In this document: positions 40,317 through 49,445 of the stretch, piece after piece | Position numbering within the stretch: position 1 is the first letter of the stretch | Layout of the letters: each line of letters begins with the position of its first letter | DNA from: an uncultured Oscillibacter sp. | GTDB taxonomy: Bacteria; Bacillota; Clostridia; Oscillospirales; Oscillospiraceae | DNA: 64,000 nt | Direction of reading: 5' to 3' | NCBI GenBank assembly: GCA_910576865.1 | Contig: CAJTKE010000003.1 | Location: 62,001 to 126,000, forward strand | Position numbers and translations under genes: made by a program | The notes under the pieces: model-generated | What the model was told of the DNA's origin: nothing | What the model saw: only the letters and a program-made list of their open reading frames with translations | Database searches by the model: none

Positions 40317-41603
40317 TCAGTTCGCCGGAGCGGGCTCCGCGCCCTCCGGCTCCAGGCCGGCGGCGGTGCTGCTCAGCTGCTCCCAGATCACGTTGACGTT
40401 TTCCATGCAGTTGAAGTAAACGTTGGTCAGAATCTGGTTGGGAATGCCCAGCTCCTCCGCCAGGGCGGTGATGGCGTTCCAGTTGGCCGCCTCATAGCTC
40501 AGCAGCAGCTCATAGAGCTTGCCGCAGCGGCCCTCCTTTTTCGTGAGGGCGGCCCGCACCACGTCGGATACGGGCAGCTCCTCCAGAATCTCCTCCAGCG
40601 GGGCGTCCACCAGGTGGTTCAGCGTGGAGAACATGCCCATGAGATAGGCCTCCGCCGGGGAGATCGGGATGTTCTTGGCGTACTTCATCAGCTCCTTGCA
40701 GAAGGAGGCCCGCATGAAGGAGCGCTTCAAGAACTCCTCCGTCCCCACCTCGGCGGACTCGGTGCTGACGCTGGCGCTGAGGAGGTAAATCCACTGCTTC
40801 AGCTGCCCCAGGCCCAGGGTCATGATGGCCTGATGGACGGTGGTGGCCCGGTTCCGCAGGGCGAAGTAGGCGGAGTTGGCCACCTTCAGCAGGTTGTACG
40901 TCAGGCTGGCGTCCATGGAGATGAGCTGTTCGATCTCGTCCACGTCCGGTTCGTCCCGGGTCACGGCCACCATCAGCCGGAAGAAGCTGGACTGGAGGTA
41001 GGCGCTGGAGTGGACCCGGGTGGTCATCTGCTCCGCGACATACGAGCCCTGGAGTCCGTCGGCCTTCAGCAGCACGGCCTTGCGGTACTCCTCCTCCGTG
41101 GAGATGTTGGTGATGATGCACTTTTTCTGCATGCTGTGGGCCACGTCTATGATATTGTGCAGGGCCGCGTCCGGGGTCGCCTCGATATTCACTTTTATGT
41201 AGTCGATGCTGTCCAGCAGGGCCAGATACCGGGGGGCGAACTGGAACTCGTTCACCGCGATCTTGTACCCGTCCTTGGCGAACTGGTTGACAAAGTGCAT
41301 GGACAGCGGGTGAATGATGACACTGTCGTTGATCTGAATCACCAGCTCCGACTGGTCGAACAGCCGGGGCGTCTTCTTCATCAGCAGCGTGGTCGTGAAG
41401 GTCATGAAATTCAAGGAACCCCTCAGCGTCGTGGTGCTGTTTTGGGTGAGGAAGCTGTAGATCGTGTCGGCGGACGCGAATTCCTTGGCCTGGGGGTTCT
41501 CCACGGTAAACGCCTGGTTCTCCCCGTGGTAAAGAATCTCATACCCCAGGATGATTCCCTCGGGGTCCTTGATCGGCTGCCTTACGATATATTTACTGCT
41601 CAT
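40317..41603 (-). CDS. EAL-HDOD (YuxH/CdgJ-like) signalling protein with degenerate EAL
   Basis: The 428-residue protein has an N-terminal EAL-like domain (about 1-200) and an HDOD domain (about 200-400) with the typical MDASLTYNLLKVANSAYF. The EAL signature reads YEILYHG; other residues expected for c-di-GMP hydrolysis, such as the DDFG loop, are missing (NEFQF), so it is likely a binding or scaffold protein rather than a phosphodiesterase. Similar proteins regulate motility in other bacteria. It is the last gene of the fla/che operon, 15 bases after cheV. Confidence 0.85.
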   Translation of the reverse strand: MSSKYIVRQPIKDPEGIILGYEILYHGENQAFTVENPQAKEFASADTIYSFLTQNSTTTLRGSLNFMTFTTTLLMKKTPRLFDQSELVIQINDSVIIHPLSMHFVNQFAKDGYKIAVNEFQFAPRYLALLDSIDYIKVNIEATPDAALHNIIDVAHSMQKKCIITNISTEEEYRKAVLLKADGLQGSYVAEQMTTRVHSSAYLQSSFFRLMVAVTRDEPDVDEIEQLISMDASLTYNLLKVANSAYFALRNRATTVHQAIMTLGLGQLKQWIYLLSASVSTESAEVGTEEFLKRSFMRASFCKELMKYAKNIPISPAEAYLMGMFSTLNHLVDAPLEEILEELPVSDVVRAALTKKEGRCGKLYELLLSYEAANWNAITALAEELGIPNQILTNVYFNCMENVNVIWEQLSSTAAGLEPEGAEPAPAN

Positions 41604-41618
41604 GATATCCCTCCGCGA

Positions 41619-42551
41619 TTACTGCCGGCGCCCGGTTTCTTCCAGCAAATGGTCGATCACCCGGACCAGATGGCCGATTTCCGGCTTGCTCATCTGCTCG
41701 TCGGCGCCCAGCTCCTTGCCCTTGCGGCGCATCTCCTCGGTGATCAGGGAGGAGAAGATGATGACCGGCAGGTGCTTGAAATCCTTGTCGTCCTTCACCA
41801 GCTTGGTCAGCCGGTGGCCGTCCATCTGGGGCATCTCGATATCGGTGATGATCAGACCCACCTTGTCGTCCAGGTCCGGGTCGCCCCGCAGGTCGCTGAG
41901 GTACTCCCAGAGCTTGCCGCCGTCGGGGAACATCCGGGTGTTGACATAGCCGGAGCGGTGCAGGGCCTCCTCGATCATCTTGCTGAGGAGCACGGAGTCC
42001 TCCGCCACCAGGATGACGGCGTCGCTCCGCTTCCGCTCGCCCAGCTGGTCGATCTCGGACATCTGGATGGTGGTCTCCGGGGCGATTTCCGCCACGATCT
42101 TCTCGAAGTCCAGGATGGTCACCAGATCGTCGCCGCACTGGGCGATTCCGGTGGCGATGCCCTCATTCCCTCCGGTGACGGTTTTGTCGGGCTTCTGGAT
42201 GCTGGTCCAGGAGATACGGCTGATGCCCACCACCGTGTGGACCCGGAAGGCGATGTTGATCTTATTGAAATTGGTGACAATGAACAGGTCCTTTTCCCGC
42301 TTCTCGTCGGAGACGCCCAGAAGATAATTGGGCAGGTCCACCACGGTGATGACCTTGTCTCTCGGCTTGAAGATGCCCTCCACCGCCGGGTGGGCGTGGG
42401 GCATGTGCTTCACGGGCTGGGAGACCAGAATCTCCTTGACCTTCGCCACATTGATGCCGTACAGGCTCTCATTGATGGTGAACTCCATGACTTCGATCTC
42501 ATTTGTGCCGGACTCCAGCAAGATCCCCCGTTTGTCCTCTTCCAACAACAT
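41619..42551 (-). CDS. cheV: CheW-receiver fusion CheV
   Basis: CheV couples receptors to CheA and dampens signalling when phosphorylated. The 310-residue product has a CheW domain (about 15-165; FTINESLYGINVAKVKE) and a receiver domain with acid residues AEDS and phospho-acceptor Asp237 in LIITDIEMPQMDG. The ATG at 42551 is preferred over an upstream in-frame TTG because AGGAG is eight bases before it. It lies next to cheD and cheC, and all three are adaptation components as in Bacillus. Confidence 0.95.
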   Translation of the reverse strand: MLLEEDKRGILLESGTNEIEVMEFTINESLYGINVAKVKEILVSQPVKHMPHAHPAVEGIFKPRDKVITVVDLPNYLLGVSDEKREKDLFIVTNFNKINIAFRVHTVVGISRISWTSIQKPDKTVTGGNEGIATGIAQCGDDLVTILDFEKIVAEIAPETTIQMSEIDQLGERKRSDAVILVAEDSVLLSKMIEEALHRSGYVNTRMFPDGGKLWEYLSDLRGDPDLDDKVGLIITDIEMPQMDGHRLTKLVKDDKDFKHLPVIIFSSLITEEMRRKGKELGADEQMSKPEIGHLVRVIDHLLEETGRRQ

Positions 42552-42615
42552 TCCGAACACTCCTTTCAATGGCTGACTCTATACACATACAAAATACACG
42601 CAAATGAATACCGTG

Positions 42616-43095
42616 CTAGAAAATCATCTCCTGCCGCCCGTAGCAGCGGACGCACGCCTGTCCGGTGGCGGGGTCGAACAGAAGCGTCCGGGCCACGGAT
42701 CCGCCCACGTCCTCCTTCAGAAGCTGGACGCCCTCCCGCTTCAGGTGCGCGCGCACGCTTTCAATGTTGCGCTGGCCGATGTTTCCCAGGTTTCCCCCGC
42801 TGACCTCGAACATCTTGGCCCCGCCGGCGATCTTCGCCGTGATGCGGGAGCGGGAAGCCCCCTTGGACTCCATCATTTTCAGCGTCTCCCGGATGCCGGT
42901 GTCGGCGTATTTCATGGTGTTCTTCCGGCCCGGCTCCATGTTCAGCGGCAGCATGATGTGAATCAGCGCCGCCAGCTTGATCCTCTGATCATACAAGCAA
43001 ATCCCGATGCAGGAACCCAGGGCGTAGGTGATCAGCATGCCGTGGGCCTGCGCCATTTTCATGTCCGCGATTCCAACTGTGATCTTATTCTCCAC
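42616..43095 (-). CDS. cheD: Receptor glutamine deamidase CheD
   Basis: CheD deamidates receptor glutamines and, bound to CheC, modulates CheY-P removal. The 159-residue product has the catalytic Cys29 in YALGSCIGICLYD, His46 in HIMLP and the family stretch KIAGGAKMFE. It overlaps cheC by 11 bases, which fits production of the CheC-CheD complex at matched levels. Family length is typical. Confidence 0.96.
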   Translation of the reverse strand: MENKITVGIADMKMAQAHGMLITYALGSCIGICLYDQRIKLAALIHIMLPLNMEPGRKNTMKYADTGIRETLKMMESKGASRSRITAKIAGGAKMFEVSGGNLGNIGQRNIESVRAHLKREGVQLLKEDVGGSVARTLLFDPATGQACVRCYGRQEMIF

Positions 43096-43714
43096 TGTTC
43101 ACGCCCAGCTTCCTTAATAAAAAGTTCAACGACCGAATATCCGGCGACAACAGCAAACGGCAGGGGATCTCCTTTCCATTGCAAATGAAGTTTCCGCCGA
43201 TGGTCATGATGTAATTGGACTGTCCGCCGTACTCCGCCATGGGCACGGCCATGATGGCGCCCTGCATATCCACAGTGAAAGCGGGAACCGTCAGCTCGAT
43301 GTCCAGGCCCGCCAGACCGCTGAGGGCGTTGATGAAGGTGGAGATCATGATGTTGCCCACCTCGGTCAGGGCGGAGTGCTCCATCTCTCCCAGCTCCATG
43401 TAATCCTCGATGGTCTTTTCCATCATGCTCTCCAGCACCAGATTCACGAAATCCAGCTGCTGCACCGAGAGCATGATGCCGCTGAGCTGCCCGCTCATCC
43501 CCACCAGCACGCCGGCGGTGATGGGCTCCGGCCCGCCGATCCACTCGATGGCCTCGTTGTACTCCATGATGCGGACCTCGGGCTGCTGAATGCGCACCGG
43601 CTTCCCGATGAGGGCCGAGAGGCTGGTGGCGGCGTTTCCGGTGCCGATGCTCCCGATCTCCTTCAGGGTGTCCAACTCCAGCGAACTGAGCTCGTCGTAG
43701 CTTTTTATGGTCAT
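43085..43714 (-). CDS. cheC: CheY-P phosphatase CheC
   Basis: CheC removes phosphate from CheY-P. The 209-residue protein has the duplicated CheC fold. The second active motif is intact: Ser114, Glu118, Asn121 and Pro144 (SALTEVGN, then 22 residues, then Pro). The first has Asp15, Glu19 and Pro45 but Ser22 replaces Asn (DTLKEIGS). One site may therefore be weak or inactive. It overlaps cheD and follows flhP by 15 bases. Confidence 0.95.
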   Translation of the reverse strand: MTIKSYDELSSLELDTLKEIGSIGTGNAATSLSALIGKPVRIQQPEVRIMEYNEAIEWIGGPEPITAGVLVGMSGQLSGIMLSVQQLDFVNLVLESMMEKTIEDYMELGEMEHSALTEVGNIMISTFINALSGLAGLDIELTVPAFTVDMQGAIMAVPMAEYGGQSNYIMTIGGNFICNGKEIPCRLLLSPDIRSLNFLLRKLGVNSGE

Positions 43715-43728
43715 TCTCTGCCTCCCTC

Positions 43729-44520
43729 TCAGCCGCGCAGGCCGTTGATGGTGGTCTCAATCTCGTCGGAGGTCTGCACCATCTTCAGCGCCATGCCATA
43801 GGCCCGCTGGGACTCGATGACCTTGGTCATCTCCTCCGCCAGGTCCGCGTTGGACATCTCTATGAAGCCCCGCATCAGCTCGCCCTCGCCCTGGCGGATG
43901 CCGCCGTTTTTGTCGATGGCCCGGAAGCGGGTGTCGTTGATGTGTTCCATGCCGTCGTAGTTCATGTAGTCAAAAATTCCCACCGGCTGGGGCTCGTGCT
44001 CGTCCTCCACCTCGATCATGCCTCCGGTGTCGCTGAGGACGAAGCGCCCCTCGTTGTCGGAGAGGTAGTAGATCCGCTCCAGGATGTCCTCGCCGTCCTC
44101 GTCCACCTCGCCGGTGGGGCGCATCAGCTCGGAGATGACGAAGGCGCCGTCCCGGGTGAGGGTGATGTCCCCGGTGACCAGATCCGCCACGGCGAAGAAG
44201 CCGTCCCCGGCGATGGCGTAGTCCTGGTCCCGGCGGGTCTCCTCCAGGGCTCCGCCCTTGAAGTCCGTGTCCGTGGTCCACAGCGCCGCGCCCACGCCGG
44301 AGGAGAGCATCTCGAACTCTCCGCCCTCTCCCCGGGCGGCGGCGGCGCCCTCCGTGGCCTCGCCCACGGCCTTGAGATCGTCGTACATCAAGGAGGCGAA
44401 GCGGCTTTTTTCCGCCTTGAAGCCATAGGTGTTCAGGTTCGCGATGTTGTTGCTGTGGACCGTCAGCCGCTTGAGCTGCTGATGGGCCCCCACAGCCGCG
44501 ATGAAAAAGGATTGATTCAT
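43729..44520 (-). CDS. flhP: Flagellar rod/hook-basal body protein, FlgG family (FlhP-like)
   Basis: The 263-residue product belongs to the FlgF/FlgG rod family. The N-terminal motif HSNNIANLNTYGFKAEKSRF, central DYAIAGDGFFAV and C-terminal EMSNADLAEEMTKVIESQRAYG are all typical. Gram-positive genomes carry two such genes, flhO and flhP, near the end of the operon; this is the downstream one. It would form the distal rod and is exported through the flagellar gate. The exact FlhO/FlhP labels are assigned by order. Confidence 0.85.
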   Translation of the reverse strand: MNQSFFIAAVGAHQQLKRLTVHSNNIANLNTYGFKAEKSRFASLMYDDLKAVGEATEGAAAARGEGGEFEMLSSGVGAALWTTDTDFKGGALEETRRDQDYAIAGDGFFAVADLVTGDITLTRDGAFVISELMRPTGEVDEDGEDILERIYYLSDNEGRFVLSDTGGMIEVEDEHEPQPVGIFDYMNYDGMEHINDTRFRAIDKNGGIRQGEGELMRGFIEMSNADLAEEMTKVIESQRAYGMALKMVQTSDEIETTINGLRG

Positions 44521-44531
44521 AGGCTCCCTCC

Positions 44532-45302
44532 TCAGGCGAAGCGGCCGACGTCGCTGGCGGCCCTGGACATCACCTGATCATAGATCTTGGTGACCTGGGC
44601 GGCGCTCTGCAGCGCCCGCTGATAGGTGATCATCTCCGTCATCTGCTTGACCATGTCGCTGTTGGACCGCTCCAGATACTTGTTCCAGATTTCGTAATCC
44701 TCGCTCTGCCGGGCGTTCTCCCCGGTGAAGAGCCCCCGGTCGTTCCGTTCCAGCGCCTGGTTGTCCTCAAAGCTGTAAACGCCCAGCTGGCCCAGAGTGG
44801 TGCCGCCGCCCAGCTCCGGGGACGCGTCGAAGTAGATCACGCCCCGGTCGTCTCCCCGGATCTTGTCGGTGCCCAGGTAGATGGGCTGCCCCTCCGGGTT
44901 CAGCACCTGCCCGAAGCCGGGAAGGCAGAGATAGCCCTCCTCGTCCAGGGAGAAGTTGCCCATCCGGGTATAGGCCACGTTGCCCTCCGGGTCCTGAACG
45001 GCGAAAAAGCCGTCCCCCACGATGGCGAAGTCCAGAGGCAGGTCCGTGGGCTCCGGAATGCCCTGGCTGTAGTCGGTGTAGACCTCGCTGGGGGCCCGTA
45101 TGTAGCTCTGCCGCCCGATTTCCGCGCCGCCGCTTTCATTCACCGTCACCCGGCTGTACATCACATCGTCAAAGGTGGTGGCCACGTAGCGGTCCTGTTT
45201 GTATCCCGCCGTGGAGATGTTGACCATGTTTTCGCCGATGACATTGAGATTCTGCTGGTGGGTCAGCATGGCGGAGGTCAGATTGTAAAAACCTTTAAAC
45301 AC
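44532..45302 (-). CDS. flhO: Flagellar rod/hook-basal body protein, FlgG family (FlhO-like)
   Basis: This 256-residue rod protein has the N-terminal motif NLNVIGENMVNISTAGYKQDR, the central DFAIVGDGFFAV and the C-terminal ERSNSDMVKQMTEMITYQRA. It is the first of two neighbouring paralogues; its tail and that of flhP are similar, and the two genes are 11 bases apart. It lies immediately after fliA. Assignment to FlhO rather than FlgF is by gene order. Confidence 0.85.
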   Translation of the reverse strand: MFKGFYNLTSAMLTHQQNLNVIGENMVNISTAGYKQDRYVATTFDDVMYSRVTVNESGGAEIGRQSYIRAPSEVYTDYSQGIPEPTDLPLDFAIVGDGFFAVQDPEGNVAYTRMGNFSLDEEGYLCLPGFGQVLNPEGQPIYLGTDKIRGDDRGVIYFDASPELGGGTTLGQLGVYSFEDNQALERNDRGLFTGENARQSEDYEIWNKYLERSNSDMVKQMTEMITYQRALQSAAQVTKIYDQVMSRAASDVGRFA

Positions 45303-45305
45303 GCG

Positions 45306-46142
45306 TTATCCCTTCTTCCTCTTGGCGTTCGGCTCCGGTGAGTCGTCCAGATAGGCTTCCATGTAGGTCCGCAGCTTCTGGATGGCCCGGGTGTGAATCT
45401 GGGAGATGCGGGGCTCGCTGAGCTCCATCACCTGGGCGATCTCCTTCAGGTGCAGGTTCCGTTCGTAGTACAAGGAGAGGACGATCTGCTCGTTCTCCCG
45501 CAGGGACGCGATGCCCTGGGCCAGGGCCCGCTGCATCTCCCGCTCCTGAAGCACCAGCTCCGGCTGGCTCTGGGCGTCGCTGGAGGGGACCTCCATGGGA
45601 TAGCCCGCGGCCTCCCGGGTGTCCATCAGCACGTCCAGGGACAGCACGTTGCTCAGGGCGATGTTGGCGGCGTCCTTCTGATACCGCTCCTGGGTGATGC
45701 CCAGGTGCCGGGCGATTTCCCCGTCGGTGGGGGTCCGGCCCAGGGCCGTGGCCAGCTCCGCCGAGGCCGCGTCGATCTCCTTGGCCCGCTTGCGGATGTT
45801 CCGGGGGATCCAGTCCTGCTTCCGGGCCAGATCGATGACCATGCCCCGGATGCGCTTGGAGACGTAGGTCTCGAACTTCACGCCCTTGTCCGGGTCGAAT
45901 TTGTCGATGGCCCCCAGGAGGGTGATGATTCCCTCGTTGATGATGTCGTCGATTTGGGCGAAGCTGCTGTAAACCCCCCGAATCTGCATGGCGGCGCTTT
46001 TGATCAATCCCTCGTACCGCAGCACCAGCGGCCACTTCAGGCTCTCGTCCCCCGTCTCCTTGTAGAGGCGGAGCAGGTCCTGGGTGTCCATCTCCTCGAT
46101 CTCCCGTTCGCTGTAGCGGACGGCGGCGGTCATCTCGCTCAT
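45306..46142 (-). CDS. fliA: RNA polymerase sigma-28 factor FliA (SigD)
   Basis: FliA directs RNA polymerase to late flagellar and chemotaxis promoters. The 278-residue product has sigma region 2 (LVLRYEGLIKSAAMQI, DDIINEGIITLLGAIDKFD, FETYVSKRIRGMVIDLAR), region 3 (GRTPTDGEIARHLGI) and region 4 (LRENEQIVLSLYYERNLHLK and SEPRISQIHTRAIQKL). It overlaps flhA by four bases (ATGA), so it is made in step with the export gate. Its antagonist FlgM and at least one target promoter (11103-11129) are in the window. Confidence 0.96.
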   Translation of the reverse strand: MSEMTAAVRYSEREIEEMDTQDLLRLYKETGDESLKWPLVLRYEGLIKSAAMQIRGVYSSFAQIDDIINEGIITLLGAIDKFDPDKGVKFETYVSKRIRGMVIDLARKQDWIPRNIRKRAKEIDAASAELATALGRTPTDGEIARHLGITQERYQKDAANIALSNVLSLDVLMDTREAAGYPMEVPSSDAQSQPELVLQEREMQRALAQGIASLRENEQIVLSLYYERNLHLKEIAQVMELSEPRISQIHTRAIQKLRTYMEAYLDDSPEPNAKRKKG

Positions 46143-48247
46143 GTGCCCACCGCCCTTCGCTCCGGCCGGGCCGCGGACTCCAGGGTGATGTTCCCGATGG
46201 CCTGGATCTGCACGGCGCTGGTGATCTCATTGAAGGACAGGACGTACACGCCGGGGTAAAATTGGGTGATCATCTTGGAGAAGTAGCCACGAATCACCTG
46301 GCTCACCAGGATGATGGGCGTCTGGGAGAGGTCGTTGAACTTCTTCATCTGGTTGGCCAGCTGAGAGACGATCTGCTGCATCAGGTCCGGCCCCATGGCC
46401 AGATACACGCCCTGCTCGTTCCGGGTGAGGGAGGCGATGATCTTCTTCTCCACCTCCGCGTCCAGCGTGACCACCCGGAGCTGCCCGTCCTCGCAGAAGC
46501 GGCGGGTGATGGTCCGGGCCAGGGCGCCCCGGACCTGCTCCGTGGCGGCGTCGATGTCCCGGCCCTGGCTCAGGGCGTCGGACAGGGTCTCCACGATGGT
46601 GGCCAGGTCCTTGATGGGCACGCCCTCCTTCAGCAGGTTCCGCAGCACCTTCTCCAGGGTGGCGTAGGAGACGATATTGGGTATGGCCTCCTCCACCAGC
46701 TCCGGGGAGGTGCGCTTCAGGTTCTCCACCAACTGGATGGTCTCCGTCCGGCCCAGCATCTCGTAGGCGTATTTCTTCACCGTCTCCGACAGGTGGGTCA
46801 GCATGACGGACAGAGGGTCGATGACATTGTAGCCGTAGATTTCCGCCATCTCCTTGTTCTCCGGCAGAATCCACCGGGAGGGGATGCCGTAGGCGGGCTC
46901 GATGGTCTCGATGCCGTCGATCTCCCCCAGGGGGTTCGCCGGCTCCAGAGCCAGATAGTAGTCCACCAGAATCTCGCCCCGGGCCACCTCCTCGCCCCGG
47001 ACGCGGATGACATACTGGTTCGTCCCCAGGGACGACGCGTCATGCAGCCGGATGGAGGGGAAGACGAAGCCCATATCCTGGGCGTACTGGCGGCGGAAGA
47101 TGACGATGCGGCTGATGAGCTTGCCGCCGTGACTCTCGTCCACCATGGGGATGAGGCTGTATCCGAACTCCATCTCGAGGGGCTCCACCGAGAGGAGGGA
47201 ATAGACGTTGTTGATATCCTTGTAGTAGTCGGTTTCGCTGGGGGCGGCGGTTTCGCCGGCCTCCTGCTGCTCCGCGGCGGCCTGGAGGGCCGCGGTCTCC
47301 TGGCGCTCCCGCTCCATGCGGCCGCTGACGAACCAGCCCAGCCCCAGCAGCAGCCCGCCGCCGACGGCCAGGGCCAGGCGGGGCGTGTTGGGGATGGCCG
47401 CCAGGAAGAGGAGGACGACGCCGGTGGTCATGATGGCCCGGGGCTGGTTCTTGAACTGCCCGATGACGTCCTTGTTGAGGCTTCCCTCGGACACGGACCG
47501 GGTGACGATCATGCCGGTGGCGGTGGAGATCATCAGCGCCGGCAGCTGGGAAACCAAGCCGTCGCCGATGGTGACGATGGAGTAGCGGGACAGCACGTCG
47601 GTAAAGGTCCCGCCGTTCATCACCATTCCGATGATGGTTCCGCCGATGAAGTTGATCATGGTGATCAACAGCGACATGGTGGCGTCGCCTTTGACGATTT
47701 TGGTGGCGCCGTCCATGGCGCCGTAGAAGTCGGCTTCCTTTTGTATCTTGTACCGCCGGGCCTTGGCCTCCTGCTCGTTGATGAGGCCGGAGGAGAGGTC
47801 CGCGTCGATGGCCATCTGCTTGCCGGGCATGGCGTCCAGGGTGAACCGGGCGGCCACCTCGGCCACGCGCTCGGCGCCCTTGGTGATGACGATGAACTGC
47901 ACCAGGACAATGATGAAGAAGATCACCACGCCCACGACGATGTTTCCGCCGGTGATCAGGTTGCCGAAGTTCTGAATGACGGTTCCGGCGTAGCCGTACC
48001 AGAGAATCTGCCGGGTGGTGGAGACGTTCAGTCCCAGCCGGAACAGCGTGGTGATCAGCAGCAGGGACGGGAAAATGGAGAACTCCAAGGCCTCCGAGAT
48101 GTTCATGGTGATCATCAGAATCATGATGGAGAGCCCGATGTTCACCACCAGCAGGATGTCCAGCAGGGGCACCGGCAGGGGGATGATCAAAAACAGGACG
48201 ATGACCACGACGGCGAGAGATATTGCGTTGTCAAAAATTCTTCTCAA
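46139..48247 (-). CDS. flhA: Flagellar export gate protein FlhA
   Basis: FlhA is the main membrane gate of the flagellar type III exporter. The 702-residue product has eight membrane helices in the N-terminal half and the conserved cytoplasmic loop (about 130-200) with DAMPGKQMAIDADL and NEQEAKARR, followed by a large C-terminal docking domain for chaperone-cargo. Its length is close to the usual ~690. It ends by overlapping fliA, skipping the flhF-flhG genes that usually intervene. Confidence 0.97.
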   Translation of the reverse strand: MRRIFDNAISLAVVVIVLFLIIPLPVPLLDILLVVNIGLSIMILMITMNISEALEFSIFPSLLLITTLFRLGLNVSTTRQILWYGYAGTVIQNFGNLITGGNIVVGVVIFFIIVLVQFIVITKGAERVAEVAARFTLDAMPGKQMAIDADLSSGLINEQEAKARRYKIQKEADFYGAMDGATKIVKGDATMSLLITMINFIGGTIIGMVMNGGTFTDVLSRYSIVTIGDGLVSQLPALMISTATGMIVTRSVSEGSLNKDVIGQFKNQPRAIMTTGVVLLFLAAIPNTPRLALAVGGGLLLGLGWFVSGRMERERQETAALQAAAEQQEAGETAAPSETDYYKDINNVYSLLSVEPLEMEFGYSLIPMVDESHGGKLISRIVIFRRQYAQDMGFVFPSIRLHDASSLGTNQYVIRVRGEEVARGEILVDYYLALEPANPLGEIDGIETIEPAYGIPSRWILPENKEMAEIYGYNVIDPLSVMLTHLSETVKKYAYEMLGRTETIQLVENLKRTSPELVEEAIPNIVSYATLEKVLRNLLKEGVPIKDLATIVETLSDALSQGRDIDAATEQVRGALARTITRRFCEDGQLRVVTLDAEVEKKIIASLTRNEQGVYLAMGPDLMQQIVSQLANQMKKFNDLSQTPIILVSQVIRGYFSKMITQFYPGVYVLSFNEITSAVQIQAIGNITLESAARPERRAVGT

Positions 48248-48336
48248 GCCTCGGTCACCTCCCGTCCCGCGTGTTCCTTTCCGCCCCGGCGCGCCTCACG
48301 GCCGGACTTCCTTATCCTTTGGACAAGGCGGCAAAT

Positions 48337-49410
48337 TTATTTTACCAATTGATTCTTCTCGTTCAGTCTGAAGATGTAGACCAGCACCTCCGCCACGGGG
48401 TTGTAAAGCTCCGGGGGAATCTCCCGGTCCAGCTCCGCGTCCGCGTACAGGGCCCGGGCCAGGGGCACGTTCTCGATGACGGCCACCTTGTTCTCCTCCG
48501 CCACCTTCACGATGCGCAGGGCCAGCTCATCCATTCCCTTGGCAAGGACGATGGGGGCCGCGTCCTCGTCCGGGTGGTACCGGAGGGCCACGGCGAAGTG
48601 GGTGGGGTTTCGGATGACCACGTCGGCCTGGGGGACCTGCTGCATCATGCGGCTCTGGGCCCGCTTGCGCTGCATCTCCTTGATCTTCCCCTTGATCTGG
48701 GGGTCGCCTTCGGTCTGTTTGTACTCTTCCTTGATCTCCTGCTTGCTCATGCGGATCTGCCGCTCGTAATCCCACCACTGGTAGAAGATGTCCAGCGCCG
48801 CCAGGGCCACAAAGGCCAGGGCGATCTTGATCACCATGCCCATGCCCTGGGAGAACAGGTGGGTGCAGGAGGCCCGGAGGTCCACGTATAAATATTTCGC
48901 GCTCTCATGGAACATGCCGTCGATGCTCAGGTAGACGATGACCATGAGGATGCTGATTTTCAAAAGCCCCTTCAGCGCGTTGATGACGCTTTTCAGGGAG
49001 AACAGCCGCTTGAAGCCCTCCAGGGGGTTGATCCGGCTGAATTTCGGCTTCATCAGCTCCCCGCTGACCAGAAGCCTCGTCTGGGCGAAGGTGGCCACGA
49101 TGGCACACCCCGCCGTCACCAGCGTGATGGGGAGCACGGTCCGGCCGATCAGGCCCAGAGCCTGCATGGTCAGCTCGTGGAGAATGTCCCCCACGGACAG
49201 CCCGGCGGCAAGGTCCACCTTGCTGAAGCAAAAGCGCATGTAGCCCGTCAGCTGCTCCGCGATCCGCCCGGACATCATCCAGAAAGCGGCGAAGGAGCCC
49301 AGCAGCGTGACCACCGCCACGGCGTCCTGGCTCATGAAGACGTTGCCCTTTTTTCGTTCGTCTCTTCGCTTTTTCGGGGTTGCTTTCTCAGTTTTGGAAC
49401 TGTCCGCCAA
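48337..49410 (-). CDS. flhB: Export apparatus switch protein FlhB
   Basis: FlhB controls the change from rod/hook to filament export after self-cleavage. The 357-residue product has a basic N-terminus (KTEKATPKKRRDERKKG), four membrane helices and the cleavage motif NPTH in VIRNPTHFAVALRY (cut between Asn and Pro). The C-terminal domain ends with PPELYNPVAEVLVYIF. It lies between fliR and flhA in the standard order. A second, cleavage-lacking C-domain homologue is encoded at 17265-17603. Confidence 0.97.
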   Translation of the reverse strand: MADSSKTEKATPKKRRDERKKGNVFMSQDAVAVVTLLGSFAAFWMMSGRIAEQLTGYMRFCFSKVDLAAGLSVGDILHELTMQALGLIGRTVLPITLVTAGCAIVATFAQTRLLVSGELMKPKFSRINPLEGFKRLFSLKSVINALKGLLKISILMVIVYLSIDGMFHESAKYLYVDLRASCTHLFSQGMGMVIKIALAFVALAALDIFYQWWDYERQIRMSKQEIKEEYKQTEGDPQIKGKIKEMQRKRAQSRMMQQVPQADVVIRNPTHFAVALRYHPDEDAAPIVLAKGMDELALRIVKVAEENKVAVIENVPLARALYADAELDREIPPELYNPVAEVLVYIFRLNEKNQLVK

Positions 49411-49445
49411 CGGTCGATCCCCCCTTCAGGACGCGCGGGTTCAGG

